Shown: positions 44,827 through 58,662, numbered from the stretch's first letter. The stretch: DNA of 64,000 nt from Arion vulgaris (GCA_020796225.1 CM036753.1:2604001-2668000); one strand, 5' to 3'. Numbers and translations are program-made. Notes: generated by a model from the letters alone, not told the origin.

Positions 44827-45564
44827 TCTGATACTTTTACATACTCCCTCCACTCTCTCTCTCTCTTCTGTATGACTTTGTACATACCCTCCACTTCTCT
44901 CTCTCTTCTGTATGACTTGTTACATACTCCTCCACTCTCTCTCTCTCTCTCTCTTTCTGTATGACTTGTTACATACCCCCTCCACTCTCTCTCTCTCTCT
45001 TCTGTATGACTTGTTACATACTCCCTCCCCTCTCTCTCTCTCTTCTGTATGACTTGTTACATACTCCCTCCACTCTCTCTCTCTCTTCTGTATGACTTGT
45101 CCCTCACTCCCTCCATCACACCTCCACTCTCTCTCTCTCTCTTCTGTATGACTTGTTACATACTCCCTCCACTCTCTCTCTCTTCTGTATGACTTGTTAC
45201 ATACTCCCTCCACTCTCTCTCTCTCTCTCTTCTGTATGACTTGTTACATTACCCTCTCTCTCGTTTTCACTCTCTCTCTCTCTTCTGTATGACTTGTTAC
45301 ATACACCCTCCACTCTCTCTCTCTCTTCTGTATGACTTGTTACATACTACCTCCACTCTCTCTCTCTCTTCTGTATGACTTGTTACATACTCCCTCCACT
45401 CTCTCTCTCTCTTCTGTATGACTTGTTACATACCCCCTCCACTCTCTCTCTCTCTCTCTTCTGTATGACTTGTTACATACCCCTCCACTCTCTCTCTCTC
45501 TCTGTATGACTTTTACATACCCCTCCACTCTCTCTCTCTTCTGTATGACTTGTTACATACTCCC

Positions 45565-45599
<35 letters not shown>

Positions 45600-46530
45600 G
45601 TATGACTTGTTACATAACCCCTCCACTCTCTCTCTCTCTTCTGTATGACTTGTTACATACTCCCTCCACTCTCTCTCTCTCTCTTCTGTATGACTTGTTA
45701 CATACACCCTCCACTCTCTCTCTCTCTTCTGTATGACTTGTTACATACTCCCTCCACTTCTCTTTCTCTTCTCTTCTGTATGACTTGTTACATACTCCCT
45801 CCACTCTCTCTCTCTCTTCTGTATGACTTGTTACATACCCCTCCACTCTCCTCTCTCTTCTGTATGACTTTTACATACCCCTCCACTCTCTCTCTCTTCT
45901 GTATGACTTGTTACATACTCCCTCCACTCTCTCTCTCTCTCTCTCTCTCTTCTGTATGACTTGTTACATACCCCCTCCACTCTCTCTCTCTCTCTTCTGT
46001 ATGACTTGTTACATACTCCCTCCACTCTCTCTCTCTCTTCTGTATGACTTGTTACATACTCCCTCCACTCTCTCTCTCTCTCTGTATGACTTGTTACATA
46101 CTCCCTCCACTCTCTCTTTCTCTCTCTCTTCTGTATGACTTGTTACATACTACCTCCACTCTCTCTCTCTCTTCTGTATGACTTGTTACATACTCCCTCC
46201 ACTCTCTCTCTCTCTCTCTTCTGTATGACTTGTTACATACTCCCTCCACTCTCTCTCTCTCTCTCTTCTGTATGACTTGTTACATACCCCTCCACTCCTC
46301 TCTCTCTTCTGTATGACTTGTTACATACTCCCTCCACTCTCTCTCTCTCTCTCTCTTCTGTATGACTTGTTACATACTCCCTCCACTCTCTCTCTCTCTC
46401 TTCTGTATGACTTGTTACATACTCCCTCCACTCTCTCTCTCTCTCTCTTCTGTATGACTTGTTACATACTCCCTCCACTCTCTCTCTCTCTGTCCACTAA
46501 CTAGATACCTACCTCCCTCTCTCTGTCCTC
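44580..46530. repeat. CT-rich ~45-50-bp tandem array, about 42 copies
   Basis: The unit is tctgtatgacttgttacata plus ctccctccact and a (ct)n run of variable length. The last two units before the LBD exon have the form ccactaactagatacctacc plus tccctctct, the sequence of the exon's own donor. On the receptor's sense strand the array is GA-rich. Confidence 0.95.
46494..46528 (-). promoter_or_regulatory. Duplicated (decoy) 5' splice site of the LBD exon
   Basis: GGAG/gtaggtatctagttag on the minus strand repeats the genuine boundary at 46557 with about 14 bases of exon end, 44 bp further into the intron. Confidence 0.65.
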
Positions 46531-46556
46531 TCTCTACCCACTAACTAGATACCTAC

Positions 46557-46697
46557 CTCCCTCTCTTGTCCGAAACTAACGAGCTCCCATTCTGTACTAT
46601 TCTTATAGTTCGAAATATCCCCATCTTCCCCGCCCATCAGCACCAAGTTCAATCCATTATCATCATACGTCCAGGAAGCAAACTCCAGAATACAATG
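46557..46697 (-). CDS. nAChR alpha-like: nAChR exon: second Cys of the Cys-loop to the strand before loop C
   Basis: This is 47 whole codons, phase 0 at both ends. It opens HCILEFASWTYDDNGLNL, the usual C-(S/T)-(M/L)-(K/E)-F-(G/A)-S-W-(T/S)-Y segment that closes the Cys-loop. Exactly 13 residues separate its Cys from the Cys of the previous exon, as in all nicotinic receptors. It continues through ISNYKNSTEWELVSFGQERE, matching the strand-9 region with the WEL motif. NST is a potential N-glycosylation sequon. The acceptor is tttatttcag and the donor is GAG/gtaggt. The last 14 or so exon bases, with the donor, are duplicated 44 bp further into the intron (46494-46528), where a CT-rich minisatellite starts. 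Confidence 0.92.
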
Positions 46698-47019
46698 CTG
46701 AAATAAATGTGGGCATACATACAGTCAATGAGAACGTGGACACAACTGTATGATAAAATCTGATTAAAACATCGACATGACTGTGTGATATATACATCTG
46801 ATTTATATATCTGTAGAAATGCATCTTTCAATGTCAACCGGTACGACTGCTAGTCGTAAACTTGAAGCAATATTCCGGAACAAGATATTCTTGTGTGAAC
46901 ATGCAACTTTTTAAATAACGGATTTGAAAGGCAAAACAGAGTTCAAGGCCGTGTACATTTCTTGTTAATTAACACAATATTTTGATATTAATTTCTTCTC
47001 ATATACATAAATAATATAT
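46698..47019. other. Intron sequence upstream of the 46.6-kb exon
   Basis: AT-rich, holds the acceptor tract. Nothing else recognised. Confidence 0.5.
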
Positions 47020-47500
47020 TATATTTGATGTACAAGCAATTTCAGAATACAGAGCGATTTACTGGACAATAAAATTTGTTTAATCTCTTCTATGGAAGTC
47101 AGACAAATATTTTGCTCCTCTCTGAGATAAATTATTTTCTGGTTGTCCTAGGGCATCATTTCTTTTTGAAACAATTGCTCACAACTTCAATGTCTTTTTT
47201 GTGATTCTTTGATCATTGACATTCTCAGAGTATGTCCAACATATTCTTTCTTTTATAACAGGGGTTATTAGTGGTTGACCAGACATATCTCTGATTTCAT
47301 CACTTCTTCTGAATTCCTTTAATGTGATGTCAATGTTAATGTGATGTCAATGTTAATGTGATGTCAATGTTTGTTCGCAGACACTTATTTTCAAATACAT
47401 TTCACTGACTTTCTATATCGTATTTTCTCCAACTCTCGCTGACATATTGAGGGTTCTGTTTTGCATTGTTTTGCAATTCTAATTACATTTAATTAACAAA
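47020..47500 (-). mobile_element. RTE-like LINE fragment, heavily decayed
   Basis: Nucleotide similarity with 42720-43160 is clear (tagtggttgaccagacat, tctgatttcatcacttctt, ttcgcagacaYYtattttcaaa). A local triplication of a 17-bp unit (aatgtgatgtcaatgtt) lies at about 47318-47371. Confidence 0.8.
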
Positions 47501-47624
47501 TCTTCCTCAACTTTATTGACAATCACATGTTGAGAAATAATTTTCTGTTTGTCTGAATTCATTACAAAAGTGGGAAAAATGAGAGAAAGAGAAGATAAAT
47601 GCAAGAATAATTGTAACCAGCGAT

Positions 47625-47727
47625 ACTTGAAACATTCGCCGAGTGGTTACCTGGGCCCAAATTTGGGGTGTAAAGAATAGAACCACTGTTGCCTGCCACG
47701 CATGTCGTAAGAGGCGACTAAGGAGGT
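47625..47727 (+). mobile_element. SINE-like fragment with tRNA-like head
   Basis: tcgccgagtggttacctggg resembles an A box; gcatgtcgtaagaggcgact is the shared core seen also near 3030. The 3' border is unclear. Confidence 0.55.
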
Positions 47728-47899
47728 TTGGCTGAAATCGGATGCATGTGTCCTAAACGTGTAGAAGTCTATGCGTTTAGGGGCCTACAAAACCAATGTG
47801 CAACGTATACACGTTCTTGGCAAAGATCAAACATATCACAAAGAGTGATTAAAATTGGTCGTAAAGAACGAACGCAAAGAAGAAGAAGAAGAAGACTTG

Positions 47900-48050
47900 A
47901 AACATTAATCAAGACAAATAATAGCAAAACGGGAACATTGCTTAGTGTATTTGAGGACCTCGTCGTTGCTACAAAGTTCGTGCACTGCCGCTGAGATCTT
48001 TCTGTGTAAGAATGAGATCGGAGCACACATAGTTACTTACTGAAGTGCAA
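47900..48050 (+). mobile_element. SINE-like element, family F, seed of the 46-bp array
   Basis: tcgttgctacaaagttcgtg and ccgctgagatctttctgtgt match family F. The next part, gtaagaatgagatcggagca, is already the first unit of the array. The normal 3' continuation (atgatggtc and atca tail) is replaced by the tandem copies. Confidence 0.85.
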
Positions 48051-51000
48051 TGTAAGAAAGAGATCGGAGCACACATAGTTACTCACTGAAGTGCAATATA
48101 AGAAAGAGATCGGAGCACACATAGTTACTCACTGAAGTGCAATGTAAGAAAGAGATCGGAGCACACATGGTTACTCACTGAAGTGCAATTAGAAAGAGAT
48201 CGGAGCACACTAGTTACTCACTGAAGTGCAATGTAAGAAAGAGATCGGAGCACACATAGTTACTCACTGGTCAATGTAAGAAGAGATCAGGACACACATA
48301 GTTACTCACTGAAGTGCAATGTAAGAAAGAGATCGGAGCACACATAGTTACTCACTGAAGTGCAATGATAAGAGATCGGAGCACACATTGTTACTCACTG
48401 AAGTGCAATGTAAGAAAGAGATCGGAGCACACATGATTACTCACTGAAGTGCAATGTAAGAAAGAGATCGACACACATGGTTACTCACTGAAGTGCAATG
48501 TAAGAAGAGATCGACACACATAGTTACTCACTGAGTACAATGTAAAAAAGATCGAGCACACATATTGCTCACTGAAGTGCAATGTAAGAAAGAGATCGGA
48601 GCACACATGAGTTACTCATGAAGTGCAATGTAGAAGAGATCGGAGCACACATAGTTACTCACTGAAGTGCAATGTAAGAGAGTCGGAGCACAATAGTTAC
48701 TCACTGAAGTGCAATGTAAGAAGAGATCGAGCACATGTTACTCACTGAAGTGCAATGTAAAAGAGATCGGAACACTAATTTACTCACTAAGTGCAATGTA
48801 AAAGAGATCGAGCACACATAGTTACTCACTGAAGTGCAATGTAAGAAGAAGTCAGAAGAGACACTGATAGTTACTCACTGAAGTGCAATATAAGAAAGAA
48901 TCGAGCACAATGGTTACTCACTGAGTGCAATGTAAGAAGAGATCGAGCAACAATATTCTCACTGAAGTGCAATGTAAGAAAGAGATCGGAGCACACATGA
49001 GTTACTCACTACGAATGCAATGTAAGAAAGAGATCAGGATCACAAGTTACTCACTGAAGTGCAATGTAAGAAGAGATCGGAGCAACATAGTTACTCACTG
49101 AAGTGCAATGTAACTAAAGAGATCGGAGCACACATGTTACTCACTGAAGTGCAATGTAGAAGAGATCAGGACACATGTTACTCACTGAAGTGCAATGTAA
49201 GAAAGAATCGAGCACACATGTTACTCACAAAGTGCAATGTAAGAAGAATCGGAGCAACATAGTTACTCACTGAAGTGCAATGTAGAAAGAGATCGAGCAC
49301 ACATAGTTACTCACTGAAGTGCAATGTAAGAAAGAGATCGGAGCACACATGGTTACTCACTGAAGTGCAATGTTAGAAAGAGATCGGAGCACACATAGTT
49401 ACTCACTGAAGTGCAATGTAAGAAAGAGATCGGAGCACACATAGTTACTCACTGAAGTGCAATGTAAGAAAGAGATCGGAGCACACATGGTTACTCACTG
49501 AAGTGCAATGTAAGAAAGAGATCGGAGCACATAGTTACTCACTGAAGTGCAATGTAAGAAGAGATCGGAGCACACAAGTTACTCACTGAAGTGCAATGTA
49601 GAAGAGATCGGAGCACACATTGTTACTCACTGAAGTGCAATTTAAGAAAGAGATCGGAGCACACATTGTTACTCACTGAAGTGCAATGTAAGAAAGAGAT
49701 CGGAGCACACATAGTTACTCACTGAAGTGCAATGTAAAAGAGATCGAGCACACATGTTACTCACTGAAGTGCAATGTAAAGAGAGATCTGAGCATACAGT
49801 TACTCACTGAAGTGCAATATAAGAAAGAGATCGGAGCACACATAGTTACTCACTGAAGTGCAATGTAAGAAAGAGATCGGAGCACACATTGTTACTCACT
49901 GAAGTGCAATGTAAGAAAGAGATCGGAGCACACATAGTTACTTACTGAAGTGCAATGTAAGAAAGAGATCGGAGCACACATAGTTACTCACTGAAGTGCA
50001 ATGTAAGAAAGAGATCGGAGCACACATAGTTACTCACTGAAGTGCAATGTAAGAAAGAGATCGAGCACACATTGTTACTCACTGAAGTGCAATGTAAGAA
50101 AGAGATCGGAGCACACATAGTTACTCACTGAAGTGCAATGTAAGAAAGAGATCGAGCACACATTGTTACTCACTGAAGTGCAATGTAAGAAAGAGATCGG
50201 AGCACACATAGTTACTCACTGAAGTGCAATGTAAGAAAGAGATCAGGAGCACACATAGTTACTCACTGAAGTGCAATGTAAAAGAGATCGGAGCACACAT
50301 TGTTACTCACTGAAGTGCAATGTAAGAAAGAGATCGAGCACACATTGTTACTCACTGAAGTGCAATGTAAGAAAGAGATCGGAGCACACATAGTTACTCA
50401 CTGAAGTGCAATGTAAGAAAGAGATCGGAGCACACATAGTTACTCACTGAAGTGCAATGTAAGAAAGAGATCGGAGCACACATGTTACTCACTGAAGTGC
50501 AATGTAAGAGATGCAAGAGATCGAGAGTCACACATGGTTACTCACTGAAGTGCAATGTAAGTAAGAGATCGGAGCACACATAGTTACTCACTGAAGTGCA
50601 ATGTAAGAAAGAGATCGGAGCACACATAGTTACTCACTGAAGTGCAATGTAAGAAAGAGATCGGAGCACACAGAGTTACTCACTGAAGTGCAATGTAAGA
50701 AAGAGATCGGAGCACACATAGTTACTCACTGAAGTGCAATGTAAGAAAGAGATCGGAGCACACATAGTTACTCACTGAAGTGCAATGTAAGAAAGAGATC
50801 GGAGCACACATAGTTACTCACTGAAGTGCAATGTAAGAAAGAGATCGGAGCACACATTGTTACTCACTGAAGTGCAATGTAAGAAAGAGATCGGAACACA
50901 CATAGTTACTCACTGAAGTGCAATGTAAGAAAGAGATCGGAGCACACATGGTTACTCACTGAAGTGCAATGTAAGAAAGAGATCGGAGCACACATGTTAC

Positions 51001-54000
51001 TCACTGAAGTGCAATGTAAGAAGAGATCAGGCACACATGAGTTACTCACTGAAGTGCAATGTAAGAAAGAGATCGGAGCACACATAGTTACTCACTGAAG
51101 TGCAATGTAAGAAAGAGATCGGAGCACACATAGTTACTCACTGAAGTGCAATGTAAGAAAGAGATCGGAGCACACATAGTTACTCACTGAAGTGCAATGT
51201 AAGAAAAAGATCGGAGCACACATTGTTACTCACTGAAGTGCAATGTAAGAAAGAGATCGGAGCACACATGGTTACTCACTGAAGTGCAATGTAAGAAAGA
51301 GATCGGAGCACACATAGTTACTCACTGAAGTGCAATGTAAGAAAGAGATCGGAGCACACATGGTTACTCACTGAAGTGCAATGTAAGAAAGAGATCGGAG
51401 CACACATAGTTACTTACTGAAGTGCAATGTAAGAAAGAGATCGGAGCACACATAGTTACTCACTGAAGTGCAATGTAAGAAAGAGATCGGAGCACACAGA
51501 GTTACTCACTGAAGTGCAATGTAAGAAAGAGATCGGAGCACACATAGTTACTCACTGAAGTGCAATGTAAGAAAGAGATCGGAGCACACATAGTTACTCA
51601 CTGAAGTGCAATGTAAGAAAGAGATCGGAGCACACATAGTTACTCACTGAAGTGCAATGTAAGAAAGAGATCGGAGCACACATAGTTACTCACTGAAGTG
51701 CAATGTAAGAAAGAGATCGGAGCACACATAGTTACTCACTGAAGTGCAATGTAAGAAAGAGATCGGAGCACACATAGTTACTCACTGAAGTGCAATGTAA
51801 GAAAGAGATCGGAGCACACATAGTTACTCACTGAAGTGCAATGTAAGAAAGAGATCGGAGCACACATTGTTACTCACTGAAGTGCAATGTAAGAAAGAGA
51901 TCGGAGCACACATAGTTACTCACTGAAGTGCAATGTAAGGAAGAGATCGAGCACACATTGTTACTCACTGAAGTGCAATGTAAGAAAGAGATCGGAGCAC
52001 ACATTGTTACTCACTGAAGTGCAATGTAAGAAAGAGATCGGAGCACACATAGTTACTCACTGAAGTGCAATGTAAGAAAGAGATCGGAGCACACATAGTT
52101 ACTCACTGAAGGTGCAAATGCTAAGAAAGAGATCGGAGCACACATGGTTACTCACTGAAGTGCAATGTAAGAAAGAGATCGAGAGCAGTACTACTGAGGC
52201 ATGGAGAGATACATGACTCACTGAAGTGCAATGTAAGAAAGAGATCGAGCACACATAGTTACTCACTGAAGTGCAATGTAAGAAAGAGATCGGAGCACAC
52301 ATAGTTACTCACTGAAGTGCAATGTAAGAAAGAGATCGGAGCACACATAGTTACTCACTGAAGTGCAATGTAAGAAAGAGATCGGAGCACACATGGTTAC
52401 TCACTGAAGTGCAATGTAAGAAAGAGATCGGAGCACACATTGTTACTCACTGAAGTGCAATGTAAGAAAGAGATCGGAGCACACATAGTTACTCACTGAA
52501 GTGCAATGTAAGAAAGAGATCGAGCACACATGGTTACTCACTGAAGTGCAATGTAAGAAAGAGATCGGAGCACACATTGTTACTCACTGAAGTGCAATGT
52601 AAGAAAGAGATCGGAGCACACATAGTTACTCACTGAAGTGCAAGAAGAAAGAGATCAGCACACTGTTACTCACTGAAGTGCAATGTAGAAAGAGATCGGA
52701 GCACACATGGTTACTCCATCAATGAAAGATGCAATTATGTAAGAAGAGATCGGAGCACAAATAGTTACTCACTGAAGTGCAATGTAAGAAAGAGATCGGA
52801 GCACACATAGTTACTCACTGAAGTGCAATGTAAGAAAGAGATCGGAGCACACATAGTTACTTACTGAAGTGCAATGTAAGAAAGAGATCGGAGCACACAT
52901 AGTTACTCACTGAAGTGCAATGTAAGAAAGAGATCGGAGCACACATAGTTACTCACTGAAGTGCAATGTAAGAAAGAGATCGAGCACACATGGTTACTCA
53001 CTGAAGTGCAATGTAAGAAAGAGATCGAGCACACATAGTTACTCACTGAAGTGCAATGTAAGAAAGAGATCGGAGCACATATTGTTACTCACTGAAGTGC
53101 AATGTAAGAAAGAGATCGAGCACAATAGTTACTCACTGAAGTGCAATGTAAGAAAGAGATCGGAGCACACATAGTTACTCACTGAAGTGCATGAAGAATC
53201 GCCATAGTTATCTGAAGTGCAATAAGAAGAATCGGAGCACACATTGTTACTCACTGAAGTGCAATGTAAGAAAGAGATCGGAGCACACATGAGTTACTCA
53301 CTGAAGTGCAATGTAAGAAGAGATCGGAGCACACATGGTTACTCACTGAAGTGCAATGTAAGAAAGAGATCGGAGCACACATAGTTACTCACTGAAGTGC
53401 AATGTAGAAGAGAAGAGATCGAGAGCACACATGTTACTCACTGAAGTGCAATGTAAGAAAGAGATCGGAGCACACATTGTTACTCACTGAAGTGCAATGT
53501 AAGAAAGAGATCGGAGCACACATAGTTACTCACTGAAGTGCAATGTAAGAAAGAGATCGGAGCACACATAGTTACTCACTGAAGTGCAATGTAAGAAAGA
53601 GATCGGAGCACACATTGTTACTCACTGAAGTGCAATGTAAGAAAGAGATCGGAGCACACATAGTTACTCACTGAAGTGCAATGTAAGAAAGAGATCGGAG
53701 CACACATGGTTACTCACTGAAGTGCAATGTAAGAAAGAGATCGGAGCACACATAGTTACTCACTGAAGTGCAATGTAAGAAAGAGATCGGAGCACACATG
53801 GTTACTCACTGAAGTGCAATGTAAGAAAGAGATCGGAGCACACATAGTTACTCACTGAAGTGCAATGTAAGAAAGAGATCGGAGCACACATAGTTACTCA
53901 CTGAAGTGCAATGTAAGAAGAGATCAGAGCACACATGGTTACTCACTGAAGTGCAATGTAAGAAAGAGATCGGAGCACACATGTTACTCACTGAAGTGCA

Positions 54001-57000
54001 ATGTAAGAAAGAGATCAGGAGCACATAGTTACTCACTGAAGTGCAATGTAAGAAAGAGATCGGAGCACACATGGTTACTCACTGAAGTGCAATGTAAGAA
54101 AGAGATCGGAGCACACATAGTTACTCACTGAAGTGCAATGTAAGAAAGAGATCGGAGCACACATAGTTACTCACTGAAGTGCAATGTAAGAAAGAGATCA
54201 TGAGCACATAGTTACTCACTGAAGTGCAATGTAAGAAAGAGATCGGAGCACACATAGTTACTCACTGAAGTGCAATGTAAGAAAGAGATCGGAGCACACA
54301 TGGTTACTCACTGAAGTGCAATGTAAGAAAGAGATCGGAGCACACATAGTTACTCACTGAAGTGCAATGTAAGAAAGAGATCGGAGCACACATAGTTACT
54401 CACTGAAGTGCAATGTAAGAAAGAGATCGAGCACACATAGTTACTCACTGAAGTGCAATGTAAGAAAGAGATCGGAGCACACATTGTTACTCACTGAAGT
54501 GCAATGTAAGAAAGAGATCGAGCACACATAGTTACTCACTGAAGTGCAATGTAAGAAAGAGATCGGACACACATGTTACTCACTGAAGTGCAATGTAAGA
54601 CGGCACAGCTCATGAGTCAGAGAAGATCAGCACACAGTTACTCACTGAAGTGCAATGTAAGAAAGAGATCGGAGCACACATAGTTACTCACTGAAGTGCA
54701 ATGTAAGAAAGAGATCGAGCACACTAGTTACTCACGAGAAGTGCAATGTAAGAAAGAGATCGGAGCACACATGGTTACTCACTGAAGTGCAATGTAAGAA
54801 AGAGATCGGAGCACACATAGTTACTCACTGAAGTGCAATGTAAGAAAGAGATCGAGCACACATAGTTACTCACTGAAGTGCAATGTAAGAAAGAGATCGG
54901 AGCACACATGGTTACTCACTGAAGTGCAATGTAAGAAAGAGATCGGAGCACACATAGTTACTCACTGAAGTGCAATGTAAGAAAGAGATCGGAGCACACA
55001 TAGTTACTCACTGAAGTGCAATGTAAGAAAGAGATCAGAGCACACATAGTTACTCACTGAAGTGCAATGTAAGAAAGAGATCGGAGCACACATAGTTACT
55101 CACTGAAGTGCAATGTAAGAAAGAGATCGAGCACACATAGTTACTCACTGAAGTGCAATGTAAGAAAGAGATCGGAGCACACATAGTTACTCACTGAAGT
55201 GCAATGTAAGAAAGAGATCGGAGCACACATAGTTACTCACTGAAGTGCAATGTAAGAAAGAGATCGGAGCACACATTGTTACTCACTGAAGTGCAATGTA
55301 AGAAAGAGATCGAGCACACATAGTTACTCACTGAAGTGCAATGTAAGAAAGAGATCGGAGCACACAAAGTTACTCACTGAAGTGCAATGTAAGAAAGAGA
55401 TCGGAGCACACATTGTTACTCACTGAAGTGCAATGTAAGAAAGAGATCGGAGCACACATAGTTACTCACTGAAGTGCAATGTAAGAAAGAGATCGGAGCA
55501 CACATAGTTACTCACTGAAGTGCAATGTAAGAAAGATCGGAGCACACATGTTACTCACTGAAGTGCAATGTAAGAAGAGATCGGAGCACACATAGTTTCA
55601 CTGTCAATGAAGAATTCTCAATGCAGTAAGAAAGAGATCGGAGCACACATAGTTACTCACTGAAGTGCAATGTAAGAAAGAGATCGGAGCACACATGTTA
55701 CTCACTGAAGTGCATATGAAGAGAGATCGGAGCACACATAGTTACTCACTGAAGTGCAATGTAAGAAAGAGATCGGAGCACACATAGTTACTCACTGAAG
55801 TGCTATGTAAGAAGAGATCGGAGCACACATGGTTACTCACTGAAGTGCAATGTAAGAAAGAGATCGAGCACACATAGTTACTCACTGAAGTGCAATGTAA
55901 GAAAGAGATCGAGCACACATAGTTACTCACTGAAGTGCAATGTAAGAAAGAGATCGGAGCACACATGGTTACTCACTGAAGTGCAATGTAAGAAAGAAGA
56001 TCAGGAGCACACATAGTTACTCACTGAAGTGCAATGTAAGAAAGAGATCGAGCACACATAGTTACTCACTGAAGTGCAATGTAAGAAAGAGATCGAGCAC
56101 ACATAGTTACTCACTGAAGTGCAATGTAAGAAAGAGATCGAGCACACATTGTTACTCACTGAAGTGCAATAAGAAAGAGATCGAAGCACACATTGTTACT
56201 CACTGAAGTGCAATGTAAGGAAGAGATCGAGCACACATTGTTACTCACTGAAGTGCAATGTAAGAAAGAGATCGAGCACACATAGTTACTCACTGAAGTG
56301 CAATGTAAGAAAGAGATCGAGCACACATAGTTACTCACTGAAGTGCAATGTAAGAAAGAGATCGGAGCACACATAGTTACTCACTGAAGTGCAATGTAAA
56401 AAAGAGATCGGAGCACACATAGTTACTCACTGAAGTGCAATGTAAGAAAGAGATCGGAGCACACATAGTTACTCACTGAAGTGCAATGTTAGAAAGAGAT
56501 CGGAGCACACATAGTTACTCACTGAAGTGCAATGTAAGAAAGAGATCGAGCACACATAGTTACTCACTGAAGTGCAATGTAAGAAAGAGATCTGAGCACA
56601 CATAGTTACTCACTGAAGTGCAATGTAAGAAAGAGATCGGAGCACACATAGTTACTCACTGAAGTGCAATGTAAGAAAGAGATCGGAGCACACATTGTTA
56701 CTCACTGAAGTGCAATGTAAGAAAGAGATCGAGCACACATTGTTACTCACTGAAGTGCAATGTAAGAAAGAGATCGGAGCACACATTGTTACTCACTGAA
56801 GTGCAATGTAAGAAAGAGATCGGAGCACACATAGTTACTCACTGAAGTGCAATGTAAGAAAGAGATCGGAGCACACATAGTTACTCACTGAAGTGCAATG
56901 TAAGAAAGAGATCGAGCACACATTGTTACTCACTGAAGTGCAATGTAAGAAAGAGATCGGAGCACACATAGTTACTCACTGAAGTGCAATGTAAGAAAGA

Positions 57001-57190
57001 GATCGAGCACACATAGTTACTCACTGAAGTGCAATGTGAAGAGATCTACACAATAGTTACTCATAAGTGCAATGTAAGAAAAGATCGACATACATGTTAC
57101 TCACTGAAGTACAATGTAAAAAATGGCACATAGTTACTACTGAAGTGCAATTAAGAAAAGATCTACATACTATGTTATACTGAAGTGAAA
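47985..57190. repeat. 46-bp tandem array, about 195-200 copies, grown from a SINE
   Basis: The unit is gtaagaaagagatcggagca plus cacatagttactcactgaag and tgcaat. The main variable position gives catagtta, cattgtta or catggtta. The array runs over 9.2 kb in the intron between the two Cys-loop exons. Units at 48180-49260, 52090-52230, 52640-52740, 53190-53240, 55590-55640 and from 57030 have many single-base losses. No copy of the SINE's 3' tail is found at the right end. Confidence 0.97.
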
Positions 57191-57194
57191 AAAA

Positions 57195-58105
57195 CTAATA
57201 TTATTGTCTATTAAAAAAACTATATATGTGTACTATTAAAAACTATATATGTGTACTATTAAAAAAACTATACTATGTGTACTATTAAAAAAACTATACT
57301 ATGTGTACTATTAAAAAAACTATATATGTGTACTATTAAAAAAACTATACTATGTGACTATTAAAAAAACTATATTATGTGTACTATTAAAAAACTATAC
57401 TATGTGTACTATTAAAAAACTATACTATTGTACTATTAAAAACTATATATGTGTACTATTAAAAACTATACTATGTGTACTATTAAAAAACTATACTATG
57501 TGTACTATTAAAAAACTATACTATGTGTACTATTAAAAAACTATATATGTGTACTATTATAGAAAAAACTATATATGTGTACTATTAAAAAACTATATTA
57601 TGTGTACTATTAAAAAACTATACTATGTGTACTATTAAAAAACTATACTATGTGTACTATTAAAAAACTATACTATGTGTACTATTAAAAAACTATACTA
57701 TGTGTACTATTAAAAAACTATATTATGTGTACTATTAAAAACTATACTATGTGTACTATTAAAAACTATACTATGTGTACTATTAAAAACTATACTATGT
57801 GTATATTAAAAACTATACTATGTGTACTATTAAAAACTATATTATGTGTACTATTAAAAAACTATACTATGTGTACTATTAAAAACTATACTATGTGGTA
57901 TATTTATAAAAACTATACTATGTGTACTATTAAAAACTATACTATGTGGTATATTTATTAAAAAACTATACTATGTGTACTATTAAAAAAACTATACTAT
58001 GTGGTATATTTATAAAAAAAACTATACTATGTGTACTATTAAAAAAACTATACTATGTGGTATATTTATAAAAAAAACTATACTATGTGGTATATTTATA
58101 AAAAT
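57195..58105. repeat. AT-rich ~25-bp tandem array, about 36 copies
   Basis: Unit actatactatgtgtactatt plus an A run of 4-7. From about 57895 a longer variant (gtggtatatttata) alternates with it. Confidence 0.95.
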
Positions 58106-58130
58106 CCAGAGATATGTCACACGATGAAGA

Positions 58131-58270
58131 AAATAATGTTCAGATTATAAAACTGAACAAACAGATGCGCTTATTTCATCTTTCAAAGTAATTAAATATC
58201 AAATAATGTTCAGATTATAAAACTGAACAAACAGATGCGCTTATTTCATCTTTCAAAGTAATTAAATATC
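58131..58270. repeat. Two-copy 70-bp tandem duplication
   Basis: Copies at 58131-58200 and 58201-58270 appear identical, with the start of a third (aaataatgtt) at 58271. The unit includes cagattataaaactgaacaa. Confidence 0.95.
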
Positions 58271-58660
58271 AAATAATGTTCATGAGAAAATGAAAGTAGT
58301 CAACCTTGTCTGAGATTAATAAATGAAAGTGATGATGAGATAGACCATCTTAAGTTAAATGTACTTCATTCCTCTTCGTTCCTGTTCCTCCTCTCCTCTT
58401 CGTTCCCGTTCCTCCTCTCCTCTTCGTTCCCGATACTTCATTCATAAACCTCCAGACAGGAACTGGATTGAAACTGACAGATGAATAGTCAAAATAGCGG
58501 TCGAGAACTGGAGACGAAGAACAGAATAAAAGAATGTTAGTGAAACTGAAACATCGTTTATGGATCTCATTAAGACTGTTGCGATAGGTAGTTGCAGTCA
58601 TGTGCTCCACAGGGAATCATAAAGACATGCATATAGTATGCAACTAAGCCGATTATAAGG
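58271..58660. other. Spacer with a small 24-bp triplication
   Basis: Units of cctcttcgttcccgttcctc lie at 58373-58432; the rest is unassigned. Confidence 0.55.
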
Positions 58661-58662
58661 AT

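Noticed and set aside
47985..57190. agatcggagcacac recalls the Illumina adapter AGATCGGAAGAGCACAC
   Set aside because: It lacks three bases, and diverged copies in three dispersed SINEs with longer family context show it is genomic.
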